A stretch of DNA of 64,000 nucleotides from Halorubrum salipaludis (GTDB lineage: Archaea; Halobacteriota; Halobacteria; Halobacteriales; Haloferacaceae). The DNA is taken from assembly GCF_002286985.1 (NCBI RefSeq), contig NZ_NSKC01000009.1, positions 165,800 through 229,799 on the forward strand, given 5' to 3'. The position numbers and the translations under genes were made by a program. Under the pieces are notes generated by a model that made no database searches, had not been told where the DNA came from, and saw nothing but the letters and a program-made list of their open reading frames with translations. Shown here in pieces: positions 35,685 through 44,647 of the stretch; within the stretch, counting starts at the first letter, position 1, and every line of letters starts with the position of its first letter.

Positions 35685-36236
35685 ATGCCGGATCGACCCT
35701 CCGACGGCGACCGACAGCGGGAACTCTCGGCGGAGGCCGACGTCGACGACGAGGTGCAGCGGCGCCTCCGGGAGGCGTACCTCAACGACGCGGAGCGCGA
35801 GCTGATCGTGACGGGAGTGCGGTCCGCGGGCCGGGAGGTCGTCGTGGAGTTCCGGACCCCGCACGGCGACGCGAGACACACCGAGCGGTTCCCCGCGCCG
35901 AGCAACGGCTCGCTGGCGGAGTCGGAGGCGTTCGTCGCGTTCCTCGAGGCGGTCGGCGTCTCGCCGCTCGACGTCGACGCGGTCGTCGGCGCCCGGGTGC
36001 CCGCGACCTACGAGGGCGGCGAGTGGCGGCTCGACGAGTCGTACCTGCCGGACCCCGCTGACAGGGTCAGCGACGCCAACGCGGGGAACGAACGGGCCGC
36101 CGACCGCGAGAGCGCTCGCCAGCCGTCGGCGCGGGCGCGGGAGTGGCTCTGGACGTACCGCTACTGGCTGTTCGCGGCGCTCCTCGTCGGCGGCGAGCTG
36201 CTGTTCGTCGCGGTCGTCATCGCGCTGTACGGCTGA
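35685..36236 (+). CDS. Conserved single-TM haloarchaeal protein
   Basis: 183-aa protein not recognised. The soluble N-terminal domain (about 20-115) reads VDDEVQRRLREAYLNDAERE, TGVRSAGREVVVEFRTPHGD, and a C-terminal hydrophobic helix (about 158-181, FAALLVGGELLFVAVVIALY) anchors it. A Ser/Arg/Ala linker lies between. A TATA-like CTTATTGG (35652-35659) stands 26-33 bases before ATG 35685. It shares its promoter region with the Bat-type regulator, which may control it. Confidence 0.7.
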   Translation: MPDRPSDGDRQRELSAEADVDDEVQRRLREAYLNDAERELIVTGVRSAGREVVVEFRTPHGDARHTERFPAPSNGSLAESEAFVAFLEAVGVSPLDVDAVVGARVPATYEGGEWRLDESYLPDPADRVSDANAGNERAADRESARQPSARAREWLWTYRYWLFAALLVGGELLFVAVVIALYG

Positions 36237-36294
36237 CCCCGCTCGTCGCTCGTCGCCCGGCGGACGGGAGTGGGGGCTGGGGAGAGGGGCCGCG

Positions 36295-37647
36295 CTACTC
36301 CTCTTCGAGGATCTCGCCCGCCTCGTCGCGTTCCGCCTCGTCGGTGTCGGCGCGGCGGCGGACGTCGACCCGGTAGTCCGTGAGGATGTCGCGGCCGAGC
36401 AGCAGCGGGTACTCCATGTGGCCGCGGTCCTCGACGCTCGCGGTGACGGTGTGCTGGTTGCCGCCGATACCGATCACGAGGTCGACGACGGGGCGGGCCT
36501 TGCCGCCCTTCACGCTGCCCGACTTCACCCGGGTCATGCTCTTGATCGGGCCCGCGCCGATCTCCGCGGCGAGCTGCGTGTCGATGCTGGTCCGGGTCGC
36601 GCCCGTGTCCGACTTCGCGAGCGCCTGCGTGGAGCCGGAGGTGCCGGTGACGACGACCTCCTCGATGTAGCCGATGTCGGGCTGTTCGGTCGTGTTCGGC
36701 TTCGGGACCGGCGCACAGGACGGCCGCGAGTCGTCGAGCGTCGCGGCGATGCGCTCGACGTCGCCGTCGTCGACCTCGCCGCCGACCGTCTCGATCGCGA
36801 GCTTCGCGATGTGGGGCGCGGGGCTCGTGCCCGTGGCCTCGAACAGGCCCTTGAACCCGGCCGTCGGGTTCACCTCCAGCACGTACCAGCCGTCGTACCC
36901 CTCCACGAGGTCGACGCCGGCGTAGTCGAGGTCCATTACCTCGGCCGCGTACAGCGCGGTCTCGGCGGCCTCCTCGGGCATGTCGTCGGTGGCGTCCTCG
37001 ACCGCGCCGCCGAGCGCGACGTTGGTCCGCCAGTCGCCCTCGGGCGCGTAGCGGTACATCGAGCCGATGATCTCGTCGCCAACGATGTACACGCGCAGGT
37101 CGCGGTGCTTCTCGTCGTCGCGGTCGATGAGCCGCTGGAGGAACGCCTGCCGGTTGCCGACCTTCGGGTTCACTCGCTCCGTGAGGTCGACCTTCCACGT
37201 CCCGCCGCCGTGGGTACCGATCGCCGTCTTGTACACGCCGACCTCGCCGAAGCGCTCGCGCCCCTCGTTGAGCCGGTCGTTCGACAGCGCGAGCAGCGCG
37301 TCGGGCACGCGGATGTTCCAGTCGGCGAGCGTCGCCGCCGTGGCGAACTTGTGGATCGACGCGAGCACCGCGTCCGGCTGGTTCAGCATCGGCCGGATGC
37401 GCTCGAACGTGGTCGCCAGCCCGAGCAGCTCCGCGGGCTGGTCGGTGTTCGAGAGGAGCAGCCGGTTCGCGATCACGTCGACCGCGGGCTCGACGGACAC
37501 GTCGCCGTCGTCGACGCTGATGGCGGCGTTCTCCTCGCGGAGCCACACGGGCTCGTGCCCGAGGTCCTCGACCGCGTTGCAGATCGCCTTCGTCTCCTTG
37601 CTGTTGTGCAGCGACAGCACTCCCACCCGTACCGGATCCGAACTCAT
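36295..37647 (-). CDS. RimK-type ATP-grasp ligase fused to a retropepsin-like protease
   Basis: 450-aa two-domain protein. Residues 1-300 are a RimK-like ATP-grasp ligase, with KTAIGTHGGGTWKVDL (140-155) and the Mg site LEVNPTAGF (257-265), the group that adds glutamates or other amino acids to peptides or proteins. Residues 325-430 are a retropepsin-like DUF785 domain with active-site DTGA (347-350) and LLLGRDIL (416-423). Ligase and protease on one chain suggest a reversible modification. ATG 37647 is 24-30 bases after a TATA box (37671-37677, minus strand). Divergent from an AstE/AspA-like deacylase gene. Confidence 0.9.
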   Translation of the reverse strand: MSSDPVRVGVLSLHNSKETKAICNAVEDLGHEPVWLREENAAISVDDGDVSVEPAVDVIANRLLLSNTDQPAELLGLATTFERIRPMLNQPDAVLASIHKFATAATLADWNIRVPDALLALSNDRLNEGRERFGEVGVYKTAIGTHGGGTWKVDLTERVNPKVGNRQAFLQRLIDRDDEKHRDLRVYIVGDEIIGSMYRYAPEGDWRTNVALGGAVEDATDDMPEEAAETALYAAEVMDLDYAGVDLVEGYDGWYVLEVNPTAGFKGLFEATGTSPAPHIAKLAIETVGGEVDDGDVERIAATLDDSRPSCAPVPKPNTTEQPDIGYIEEVVVTGTSGSTQALAKSDTGATRTSIDTQLAAEIGAGPIKSMTRVKSGSVKGGKARPVVDLVIGIGGNQHTVTASVEDRGHMEYPLLLGRDILTDYRVDVRRRADTDEAERDEAGEILEEE

Positions 37648-37670
37648 GGAAGCCTCTGCGTGGGCCCACC

Positions 37671-37677
37671 TAAAAGG
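37671..37677 (-). promoter_or_regulatory. TATA box for the RimK-protease gene
   Basis: CCTTTTA on the minus strand, 24-30 bases before ATG 37647; leaderless transcript predicted. Confidence 0.6.
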
Positions 37678-37736
37678 TCGACCGATCGAACGCGCTCCGA
37701 CCTGCCGGCTATCAGCCGTGAGTCTCTCGGTCGCCA

Positions 37737-37744
37737 TATATATA
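37737..37744 (+). promoter_or_regulatory. TATA box for the deacylase gene
   Basis: TATATATA, 25-32 bases before ATG 37769 and the most AT-rich TATA in the window. It lies about 60 bases from the divergent promoter of the RimK-protease gene, so shared control is possible. Confidence 0.75.
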
Positions 37745-37768
37745 CTCCCCGCCGTGCTCCGGTTCGGC

Positions 37769-38806
37769 ATGAGCGACGATCGGGTGTTCACGTACAACGG
37801 CGGCGCGGTGCCGCCGGGAGAGACGCAGAACATCCGCTACGGAATCAGCGAGACGTACCTCGGCGACCCGGTCCGGATCCCCGTGACGATCGTCAACGGG
37901 GAGCGCGACGGGCCGACGGTGTTCCTCACCGCGGCCGCCCACGGCGACGAGCTCAACGGGATCGAGGTCGTCCGCGAGGTCGCCCACGAGTGGGACCTCT
38001 CGGCGCTCGCGGGCACCCTCGTCTGTCTCCCCGTGCTCAACGTTCCCGGGTTCCTCGCCCAGCAGCGCTACCTCCCCGTCTACGACCGCGACCTGAACCG
38101 CTCGTTCCCCGGGAAGGCAGGGTCGACCAGCTCGAAGCGGATGGCTCACCGGATCTACGAGAACTTCATCGCGCCCTGCGACTTCGGGCTCGACTTCCAC
38201 ACCTCCACCCGCGGCCGGACGAACATGCTCCACGTCCGCGCGGACATGGCCGACACCGGCGTCCACCGGCTCGCGATGGCGTTCGGCTCGAAGGTGATCA
38301 TCGACAGCGACGGACCGAGCGGCACCCTCCGCGGCGAGGCGACCGACGATGGGATCCCGACGATCACGATCGAGATGGGCGAGGCCCACCGCTTCCAGCG
38401 CCCGCTCATCGACGACGCGCTCGCCGGCGTGCGCTCCGTGTTCGCCGAGTACGGCCTCCTGTCGACCGACACGGTACGCTGGCCGGGATGGCGGACGATC
38501 GTCGCCGGCGCGGGCGAGAAGACGTGGCTCCGCGCCGACTCCGGCGGGATCGTCGACACGCACTTCGAGAGCGGGTCGCTCGTCCGCGAGGGCGAGCGGA
38601 TCGCGACGATCACCAACCCGTTCAAGAAGGACGAGGTCGCGGTCGAAGCGCCATTCACGGGGCTGCTGATCGGGCTCTTGGAGAACCCCGTGGTCTATCC
38701 CGGAAACCCGCTGTGTCACCTCGTCGAGATCGACGAGTCGACCCGGAGGGCCATCGAGACCGGGGACTCCCCGAAGCCCGTGGGACAGCCGAACGCCGCG
38801 GACTGA
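37769..38806 (+). CDS. AstE/AspA-like M14-type deacylase
   Basis: 345-aa zinc hydrolase of the succinylglutamate desuccinylase/aspartoacylase family. The zinc ligands are H58 and E61 (HGDELNG) and H144 (LDFHTST); DRDLNRSFPG (107-116) is the substrate-binding stretch. The C-terminal third contains a beta-barrel, lipoyl-like part (GGIVDTHFESGSLVREGERI). Family members remove acyl or aminoacyl groups from amino acids. The divergent RimK-protease neighbour suggests it trims the products of that ligase rather than working in arginine catabolism. Confidence 0.88.
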   Translation: MSDDRVFTYNGGAVPPGETQNIRYGISETYLGDPVRIPVTIVNGERDGPTVFLTAAAHGDELNGIEVVREVAHEWDLSALAGTLVCLPVLNVPGFLAQQRYLPVYDRDLNRSFPGKAGSTSSKRMAHRIYENFIAPCDFGLDFHTSTRGRTNMLHVRADMADTGVHRLAMAFGSKVIIDSDGPSGTLRGEATDDGIPTITIEMGEAHRFQRPLIDDALAGVRSVFAEYGLLSTDTVRWPGWRTIVAGAGEKTWLRADSGGIVDTHFESGSLVREGERIATITNPFKKDEVAVEAPFTGLLIGLLENPVVYPGNPLCHLVEIDESTRRAIETGDSPKPVGQPNAAD

Positions 38807-38849
38807 CGGGGTTCTTCCGGCCGGTCCTGGCGGCGTTGCGTCCCCGCGA

Positions 38850-39356
38850 TCACGTCCGGTCGAGCCTCGTCCGAGCGCCGAGCCCGACCGCGGCGAGCAC
38901 GGCGAAGAAGCCGGCGAGGAACGCGACCGGCTGGACCGCGATCCGCTGGGCGACGACGGGACCCGGCTCGCGCTCGACGGTCCGCGTCCAGAACTCGTAG
39001 CGCTCGCCCTCGTACGCGACGACGAGGAGCCCGTCGCCCAGGGTCGGATCGGTTGGGTACGATAACGAATCGACGCGCTCGTCGGGGTCCTCGACGCCGA
39101 ACCCGCCCTCCGTCTCGAGCGCGCGGTCGAACGCGGCGCGGGCCTCGGGGTCGAGGTCGGCGTAGTCGACGACGCCGGTGTCGCTCCCCTCGTCAGGGGC
39201 GTCGACGCCCGCCACGGGCGACCCGCTCTCGACCGGCTGAACGGTGTGGGTGTACGCAGGGTCGGGCTCGCCGACCGGCACGGGGAGGTACAGGGGGTTC
39301 GCCATCAGGAGGACGCCGACGGCGACGAGGCCGGCGACCGCGAGCCGGGTGCGCAT
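38850..39356 (-). CDS. Membrane-anchored conserved protein (168 aa)
   Basis: 168-aa protein with an N-terminal hydrophobic helix (about 5-25) and a C-terminal one (about 140-160) bracketing an acidic extracellular region. A segment like DLDPEARAAFDRALETEGGF resembles that of a haloarchaeal DUF7979-type group. No catalytic motif was seen; function unknown. Confidence 0.7.
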   Translation of the reverse strand: MRTRLAVAGLVAVGVLLMANPLYLPVPVGEPDPAYTHTVQPVESGSPVAGVDAPDEGSDTGVVDYADLDPEARAAFDRALETEGGFGVEDPDERVDSLSYPTDPTLGDGLLVVAYEGERYEFWTRTVEREPGPVVAQRIAVQPVAFLAGFFAVLAAVGLGARTRLDRT

Positions 39357-39440
39357 GGGCGGGCTTCGGCGGGGGAGGATTTGAGGCTTTCCGCGCTGGC
39401 GGCGCCGCGAGGGTCGCGCCGGCTACTCGATGCCGGGCGG

Positions 39441-39986
39441 CTACTCGATGTCGGGCGCCTTCTCGCCCGCGGGGACGACGATCTCCAGCCAGTTCTCCTC
39501 GGGCGGGAGCGGACAGGAGAACGTCTCGCTGTACGCGCAGAAGGGGCTGTACGCGAGGTTGAAGTCGATCGTCACCGCGTCGCCGTCGCCGAGATCGCCG
39601 TCCGGCTCCAGCTCCATGTACCGCCCGTTGTGGTACGTCTGCTGGCCGGTCGTCTTGTCGCGGAAGGGGACGAAGATCGCCCCCTCGTCGCCCTCCTGCC
39701 GGTAGCCGGCGAGGGTGTGTTCCTCGCCGTCGACCTCGAACGCGAAGGTGACGATCCGGAGGTACCGCACCGGATTGCTCGCGGTGGTCTCCATCTCGAC
39801 GGGCTCGGGGTCGTCGTGGACGGTGACGGTCGCCTCGACCCGGTAGTCGGGGTTCGGCTCGAAGTAGTCGAGCCCGTCGAAGCCGTCGCGGTGCTCCGGC
39901 GGGATCGGCGACTGCGGGTGCTCGGCGAAGAAGTCGTCCTTCTCGCGGCGGTTCGCGCGGAGGCGCTCGGCGTAGTCGTCGCTCAT
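39441..39986 (-). CDS. DUF1684 protein
   Basis: 181-aa soluble protein of the DUF1684 family, function unknown. Typical parts: the N-terminal helix RLRANRREKDDFFAEHPQSP, FEPNPDYRVEATV, FVPFRDKTTGQQTYHNGRYM and the conserved FNLAYSPFCAYSETFSCPLPP followed by ENWL. The three well-kept aromatic/Cys positions (YSPFCAY) suggest a binding site. Single gene. Confidence 0.88.
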   Translation of the reverse strand: MSDDYAERLRANRREKDDFFAEHPQSPIPPEHRDGFDGLDYFEPNPDYRVEATVTVHDDPEPVEMETTASNPVRYLRIVTFAFEVDGEEHTLAGYRQEGDEGAIFVPFRDKTTGQQTYHNGRYMELEPDGDLGDGDAVTIDFNLAYSPFCAYSETFSCPLPPEENWLEIVVPAGEKAPDIE

Positions 39987-40064
39987 GTCCGAGGCGAGGG
40001 GCGCCGGGGGTTTCAGGGTCGCGGTCCGGGGGCGGAGCGCACTCGGCTCACGGGCGACGCCCGC

Positions 40065-40766
40065 TCAAAGCGCCTGCAGGTCGGCCAGGCAGTCGTCCAG
40101 ATCGCGGGTCGAGGTCGCCAGCGAGAACCCGTCGACGCGGGCGAGGTCGGCGGCGTGGTCCCACAGGTCGCCGTCCTCGATCCCGTGGAGCACGACCGCG
40201 TTCGGGGTCGGGCTCACCACCCGCAGCGCGACCAGCGGCGACTCGCCGCGCGTGACGCGGGTGAACACGAGCGCGCGGTTCGTCGACTGGCCGTACAGCC
40301 GGTAGAACTCCTCGCTCGACAGGCGGGTGATCGCCTCGATCGAGTTGATGACGGTGTGGCCGTTGACGTGGTCCTGCTCGCCGCGCACGACCTCCGTCGC
40401 CCCCATCGCCTCGTAGAACTCTTCGAGGGGCACCGCCGTCGAGTACTCGCGGAGGTCGTGGACGATGTCGCTCTCGAACCCGGCGGAGAGCACGCGCGCG
40501 TACTGGCGGAGCCGACCGCCGCCGCGGCGCTCGTCGATGTCCAGGAGCCCCTCGACGGTCCGGCGGACGACGCCGATGCCCGGGCTCTCGCGCCGCCCGC
40601 TCTCGTAGTCCGAGACGACCGAGGAGGAGACGTCGAGCTGGTCGGCCAGCTCGGTCTGGGAGACGTCGAAGTCGGTCCGCCACTTCCGGAGGGTCGCTCC
40701 GGGGTCGTCGCTGAGCGTTATCTCGCCGGCGATCCGGCGAGAGAGCTCCTCGCGTGCGTCGCTCAT
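40065..40766 (-). CDS. XRE-type HTH regulator
   Basis: 233-aa archaeal transcription regulator. The HTH (about 26-62) reads LRKWRTDFDVSQTELADQLD then VSSSVVSDYESGRRESPGIG, an XRE fold. The 150-residue C-terminal part, with EEFYRLYGQSTNRALVFTRV and VLHGIEDGDLW, is a conserved effector region found in archaeal homologues. Effector unknown; monocistronic. Confidence 0.87.
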   Translation of the reverse strand: MSDAREELSRRIAGEITLSDDPGATLRKWRTDFDVSQTELADQLDVSSSVVSDYESGRRESPGIGVVRRTVEGLLDIDERRGGGRLRQYARVLSAGFESDIVHDLREYSTAVPLEEFYEAMGATEVVRGEQDHVNGHTVINSIEAITRLSSEEFYRLYGQSTNRALVFTRVTRGESPLVALRVVSPTPNAVVLHGIEDGDLWDHAADLARVDGFSLATSTRDLDDCLADLQAL

Positions 40767-40838
40767 GACGTGTTCCGAAGGCGGAGCGCCGCAAAAGGCT
40801 ACCGAAATCGGGGTTCGTCGAACGTCGACAGCGAGCCC

Positions 40839-41117
40839 TCACTCGACCGTCAGCGAGTAGACGATGACGGCGAACCCGACCGCCGTCAGCAGGCTGTTGA
40901 TCGCGATCCCGACGGCCAGACTGGATCCGATGATCTGGTGGGAGACGCCGCCGATAAGCGCCCCGACGGTGACGACGCCGAAGCCGATACCGAGCGCGCG
41001 GAGCGACGGGTTGCCGGTCCGGCCGTACGCTCGGAGCGCGTAGTAGGTGATGCTGCCACCGAGCGCCAGGATGGCGGTCTTTGCGACGATGATGAACAGG
41101 TTGATGTACGTATTCAT
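40839..41117 (-). CDS. Small three-TM protein (DUF7521-like)
   Basis: 92-aa membrane protein with three helices (about 5-28, 40-60, 66-88). The start overlaps the upstream ArsR-like gene by four bases (ATGA, 41114-41117). Such a wHTH-plus-three-TM-protein pair recurs in haloarchaea; the regulator probably controls or senses through this partner. Function unknown. Confidence 0.8.
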   Translation of the reverse strand: MNTYINLFIIVAKTAILALGGSITYYALRAYGRTGNPSLRALGIGFGVVTVGALIGGVSHQIIGSSLAVGIAINSLLTAVGFAVIVYSLTVE

Positions 41118-41497
41118 GTTTCCTCGCGGAGCTCCGACCACAGGTCGGCCAGTCGTTCGTCCCGGGTGCGCTCCGGGCGCGTGAACTCGATCTCGAACTC
41201 CCGGTCGTCCTCCTCGTCGATCGAGACGGTCACCGTCTCGAACGAGACGGAGTAGCGGGTCGTGTGCTGCCCGTCGCGGCGGATGTCCGTCGACTCGGCC
41301 AGCAGGGACGCCTCGGTGAGCAGCTCCAGCTTCCGGTACGTCGTCGACAGGGGGATGTCGCACTCCTCCGAGATGTCGCTGGCCGTCTTCGGCTCGGAGA
41401 GCGCGGACACGATCCGCCGTGCGTCGTCGTCCGCGAGCGCGTCCAGCACGTCGTCTACCGACGGCGGATCCTCTTCGCGCGACGGGTCCCGCACCAT
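41114..41497 (-). CDS. ArsR-like winged-HTH regulator
   Basis: 127-aa DNA-binding protein. wHTH at about residues 14-80: VDDVLDALADDDARRIVSAL, KTASDISEECDIPLSTTYRK (recognition), then LLTEASLLAESTDIR as wing. A C-terminal beta part (SVSFETVTVSIDEEDDREFE) follows. Translationally coupled to a small membrane protein. Confidence 0.87.
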   Translation of the reverse strand: MVRDPSREEDPPSVDDVLDALADDDARRIVSALSEPKTASDISEECDIPLSTTYRKLELLTEASLLAESTDIRRDGQHTTRYSVSFETVTVSIDEEDDREFEIEFTRPERTRDERLADLWSELREET

Positions 41498-41655
41498 ACG
41501 CGTGTCTTCGCCCCACGGGACTTAAAGCATCGAACTTCGGTCCGAGCGTCGGCCGGCCAGTACCCCGGCGTCGCCGGATATCGCCCCCAGTCTCTCCCGC
41601 CTTGACCCCGCCGAACGCGCCCCGTTTTTGTATCGGGATGTCGTACTCGGTTCCG

Positions 41656-43290
41656 ATGGACTCGTGGAAGCGTCGCGTCGGCGGGTACTTCGGCTTCGTC
41701 CTCTTCGTGCTGGTGTTCACCGCGGTCGTCTATCGCTACGGAATGCGGGTGTACGAGGGCGATCCGCGCACGATGATCGAGGCGCTCCGCTTCTCGGTCG
41801 AGATGTTCACGACCACGGGCTTCGGCGGGGACTCGCCGTGGGAGAGCCAGCAGCTGAACGCGTTCATCGCGGTGATGGACCTGGTCGGGATGGTGCTCCT
41901 GATCGGCGCGCTGCCGGTCGTCGTGACGCCGCTGTTAGAGGAGGCGTTCTCCACGACCGTCCCCGTCTCGGCGGACGAGGACCTGTCCGATCACGTCGTC
42001 GTCTGTTCGGACACCTCGCGGTCGGCGGCGCTCATCGAGGAGTTCGACTCCCGCGAGATCCCCTACGTGATCGTCGAGCCGGACGACGACCGGGCGGTGC
42101 GGCTCCACGAGGCGGGCCGCGCGGTGATCCGCGCGGACCCGGAGTCGACGGAGGGGTTGGCGGCCGCGAATCTCACCGACGCGCGGGCGCTCGTGACGGA
42201 CGCTTCGGACCAGGTAGACGCGAGCATCGTGCTCGCCGCGAAGGAGGTGTCGCCGGACGTGCGCGTTATCAGCGTCGTCGAGGATCCGGAGCGCGAGCGG
42301 TACCACCGGCTCGCGGGCGCGGACGAGGTGCTCTCGCCGCGGTCGCTGCTCGGCGAGAGCCTCGCCGCGAAGGTGACGACCGCGATCCAGACCGATCTCG
42401 GCGAGGCGATCGCGATCGGCGACTCGCTGCGGCTCGCGGAGGTGTCGGTCCCGCACGGGAGCCCGCTCGCCGGCTCGACGCTGGCGGACACCGACATCCG
42501 CGAGCGCGCCGGCGCCAACGTGATCGGGGCGTGGTTCAACGGCGAGTTCGAGGCGGCGCCGCCGCCGGACGCGACGCTGTCGGCCGGGACGGTCCTGCTC
42601 GTCTCGGGGCGGTCGGACCAGTTGGAGCGGCTCGTCGACCTGGCGAACTCGGCCACGCGGCGGTTCGGCGCGGGCGAGACGGTGGTGATCGGGTACGGCC
42701 AGGTCGGCCGGACCGTCACCGAGGCGGTCGGGGACGCCGATCTCCCGGTCACAGTCGTCGACCGCGAAGACGCCGCGGGCGTCGACGTGGTCGGCGACGC
42801 GACGGATCCGGAGACGCTGCGCGCCGCCGGCGTGGAGGGGGCACAGACGGTCGTGCTCGCGCTGCCGGACGACACCACGACGGAGTTCACGACGCTCGTG
42901 GTCCGGGACCTCGCCCCGGACACGCAGGTCCTCGCCCGCGTCGAGGAGGCCGCGAGCGTCCGGAAGATGCACCGGGCGGGCGCCGACTACGTGCTCTCGC
43001 TCGCGACCGTCACCGGGCGGCTGTCCGCCTCGACCGTCATCGAGGACCGCGACGTACTCTCGCTCAACCAGCAGATCGAGGTCGTCAGGAGCCGCGTGCC
43101 GCGGCTGGCCGGGAAGACGATCGGCCGGGCGAACGTCCGGGAGACGACCGGCTGCACCGTCATCGCCATCGAGCGGGGCGACGAGACCGTGACCGAGATC
43201 GGCCCCGACACGCGGATCCGGTCGGACGACGAGATCGTCGTCGTCGGGACCGACGAGGGGATTCGGACGTTCGAGTCCCGGTTCGCGTGA
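41656..43290 (+). CDS. Two-TM channel with two RCK (TrkA) domains
   Basis: 544-aa ion-channel-like protein. TM1 is about 10-28, the pore helix and filter read TTGFGGD (53-59) in place of TVGYGD, and TM2 is about 68-92. Two RCK-N/RCK-C modules follow (about 100-315 and 330-544); the first NAD-type loop is degenerate (VVCSDTSRSAAL), the second intact (VIGYGQVGRTV). ATG 41656 is chosen because a T-rich TATA-like patch (41626-41632) stands 25-30 bases upstream; an ATG at 41638 would add six residues. A K+ or Na+ channel role is likely, but ion selectivity is open. Confidence 0.87.
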   Translation: MDSWKRRVGGYFGFVLFVLVFTAVVYRYGMRVYEGDPRTMIEALRFSVEMFTTTGFGGDSPWESQQLNAFIAVMDLVGMVLLIGALPVVVTPLLEEAFSTTVPVSADEDLSDHVVVCSDTSRSAALIEEFDSREIPYVIVEPDDDRAVRLHEAGRAVIRADPESTEGLAAANLTDARALVTDASDQVDASIVLAAKEVSPDVRVISVVEDPERERYHRLAGADEVLSPRSLLGESLAAKVTTAIQTDLGEAIAIGDSLRLAEVSVPHGSPLAGSTLADTDIRERAGANVIGAWFNGEFEAAPPPDATLSAGTVLLVSGRSDQLERLVDLANSATRRFGAGETVVIGYGQVGRTVTEAVGDADLPVTVVDREDAAGVDVVGDATDPETLRAAGVEGAQTVVLALPDDTTTEFTTLVVRDLAPDTQVLARVEEAASVRKMHRAGADYVLSLATVTGRLSASTVIEDRDVLSLNQQIEVVRSRVPRLAGKTIGRANVRETTGCTVIAIERGDETVTEIGPDTRIRSDDEIVVVGTDEGIRTFESRFA

Positions 43291-43441
43291 CCGTGCGGCG
43301 CCGTCCCCGTCACCGCGACGCCGGCCCAGCCAGTGCGAGCGCCGTCGGACGGGGCGTCCCGCCCGCCACGCGCCGGTCTCGGGGACTTCGGCGCCGAGGC
43401 GAGTCGAACGCTTCAAGTATTCGCTGGGTGTTCATGCCTGT

Positions 43442-43813
43442 ATGAAAGACCAGGGACGCTCCACGCGCAAGCGGACGGGCGGCCGACTCAAGCACGCCTC
43501 GAACAAGAAGCGCCACCAGCTCGGCCGCGAACCGGCCGAGACGACTCTCGGCGAGACGCGGGTCCAGTACATCGACTCCCGCGGCACCGAGAAGAAGGTC
43601 CGCGCGCTCGCGACGAACGTCGCGCAGGTCGCCGACGGCGGCGAGGTCAGCGAGGCCGAGATCGAGAACGTCGTCGACAACCCCTCGAACGTCAACTACG
43701 CCCGCCGGAACATCATCACCAAGGGCGCCGTCATCGAGACCTCCGCGGGCCGCGCCCGCGTCACCTCCCGACCCGGCCAGACCGGTCAGGTCAACGCGGT
43801 CCTCCTCGAGTAA
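43442..43813 (+). CDS. rps8e: 30S ribosomal protein S8e
   Basis: 123-aa small-subunit ribosomal protein of the archaeal/eukaryotic S8e family. The basic N-terminus GRSTRKRTGGRLKHASNKKR contacts rRNA; the remaining NPSNVNYARRNIITKGAVIE and TSRPGQTGQVNAVLL are family-typical. Followed by rnhB after 66 bases with its own TATA-like box. Confidence 0.96.
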   Translation: MKDQGRSTRKRTGGRLKHASNKKRHQLGREPAETTLGETRVQYIDSRGTEKKVRALATNVAQVADGGEVSEAEIENVVDNPSNVNYARRNIITKGAVIETSAGRARVTSRPGQTGQVNAVLLE

Positions 43814-43847
43814 ACGGCTTTCCGTCCGTCGCCGACCGCTTTCTGAA

Positions 43848-43857
43848 CCTATTTACC
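43848..43857 (+). promoter_or_regulatory. TATA-like box for rnhB
   Basis: CCTATTTACC, 23-32 bases before the GTG at 43880. It supports the GTG start. Confidence 0.5.
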
Positions 43858-43879
43858 CGTCCGAGACGACCAGCGACGC

Positions 43880-44623
43880 GTGTACCTCGGCGTCGACGAG
43901 GCCGGCAAGGGTCCCGTGCTCGGACCGATGGTCGCCGCGGCGGTGCTCGCCGACCCGGCCGACCTCCCGGCCGACGCGGACGACTCGAAGCGGATCGCCC
44001 CCTCGCGCCGCGAGGCGATCGACGCGGCGGTCCGGGAGGCCGACGGTGTCGCCGTCGGCGTCGCGTTCGTCGACCCCGCCGAGATCGACCGTCCGGACAC
44101 GGACATGAACACGCTCACCGTGCGCGGACAGGCGCGGGCGGTCCGGGGCGCGCTTGACGCCGGCGTCGTCGCCGGTCTCGTCGACCCCGACGACACCGAC
44201 GACTCCGACGACCCCGCCGACCCGGTCCGCGTCGTCGCCGACGCCGGCGACACCAGCGAGGCGCGGTTCGCCCGACGGCTCGGGGAGTTCGTCGCGGACG
44301 GCGACACCGCCGGCGACGACGCCCCCGACCACCCCGCGGTCGACGTGTCGGCGGCCCACGGCGCCGACGAGGACGACCCGGTCGTCGGCGCCGCGAGCGT
44401 CGTCGCCAAGGTGGCCCGGGACGAGCGGATGGCGGCGATCGACGCCGACTACCCGGCGTACGACGCGATCGGCAGCGGCTATCCGAGCGATCCGGCGACG
44501 CGTGACTTCCTCCGGGCGTACGTCGACGACCACGGTGAGGTCCCCGACTGCGCGCGGCGCTCGTGGGCGACCTGCGACGACGTGTTGGCGGCCGCCGAGC
44601 AGTCCGGGTTAGACGAGTTTTAG
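43880..44623 (+). CDS. rnhB: Ribonuclease HII
   Basis: 247-aa endonuclease removing RNA from RNA/DNA hybrids. GTG start. Catalytic residues: D6 and E7 in GVDEAGKGPVLGP, an Asp in VVADAGDT (about 114-121), and the AAHGAD plus GAASVVAKVARDERM region (about 155-180). Acidic insertion DPDDTDDSDDPADP lengthens one loop. Confidence 0.94.
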   Translation: MYLGVDEAGKGPVLGPMVAAAVLADPADLPADADDSKRIAPSRREAIDAAVREADGVAVGVAFVDPAEIDRPDTDMNTLTVRGQARAVRGALDAGVVAGLVDPDDTDDSDDPADPVRVVADAGDTSEARFARRLGEFVADGDTAGDDAPDHPAVDVSAAHGADEDDPVVGAASVVAKVARDERMAAIDADYPAYDAIGSGYPSDPATRDFLRAYVDDHGEVPDCARRSWATCDDVLAAAEQSGLDEF

Positions 44624-44647
44624 CGCCGGTTCGCAGAGGCTCCCGGC

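Noticed and set aside
36418..39000. Very long open frame (860 codons) antisense to the RimK-protease gene and running over the deacylase
   Set aside because: Arg/Val/Asp-rich translation without family features, typical of the frames left open opposite GC-rich haloarchaeal genes; both real genes in the region are well supported.
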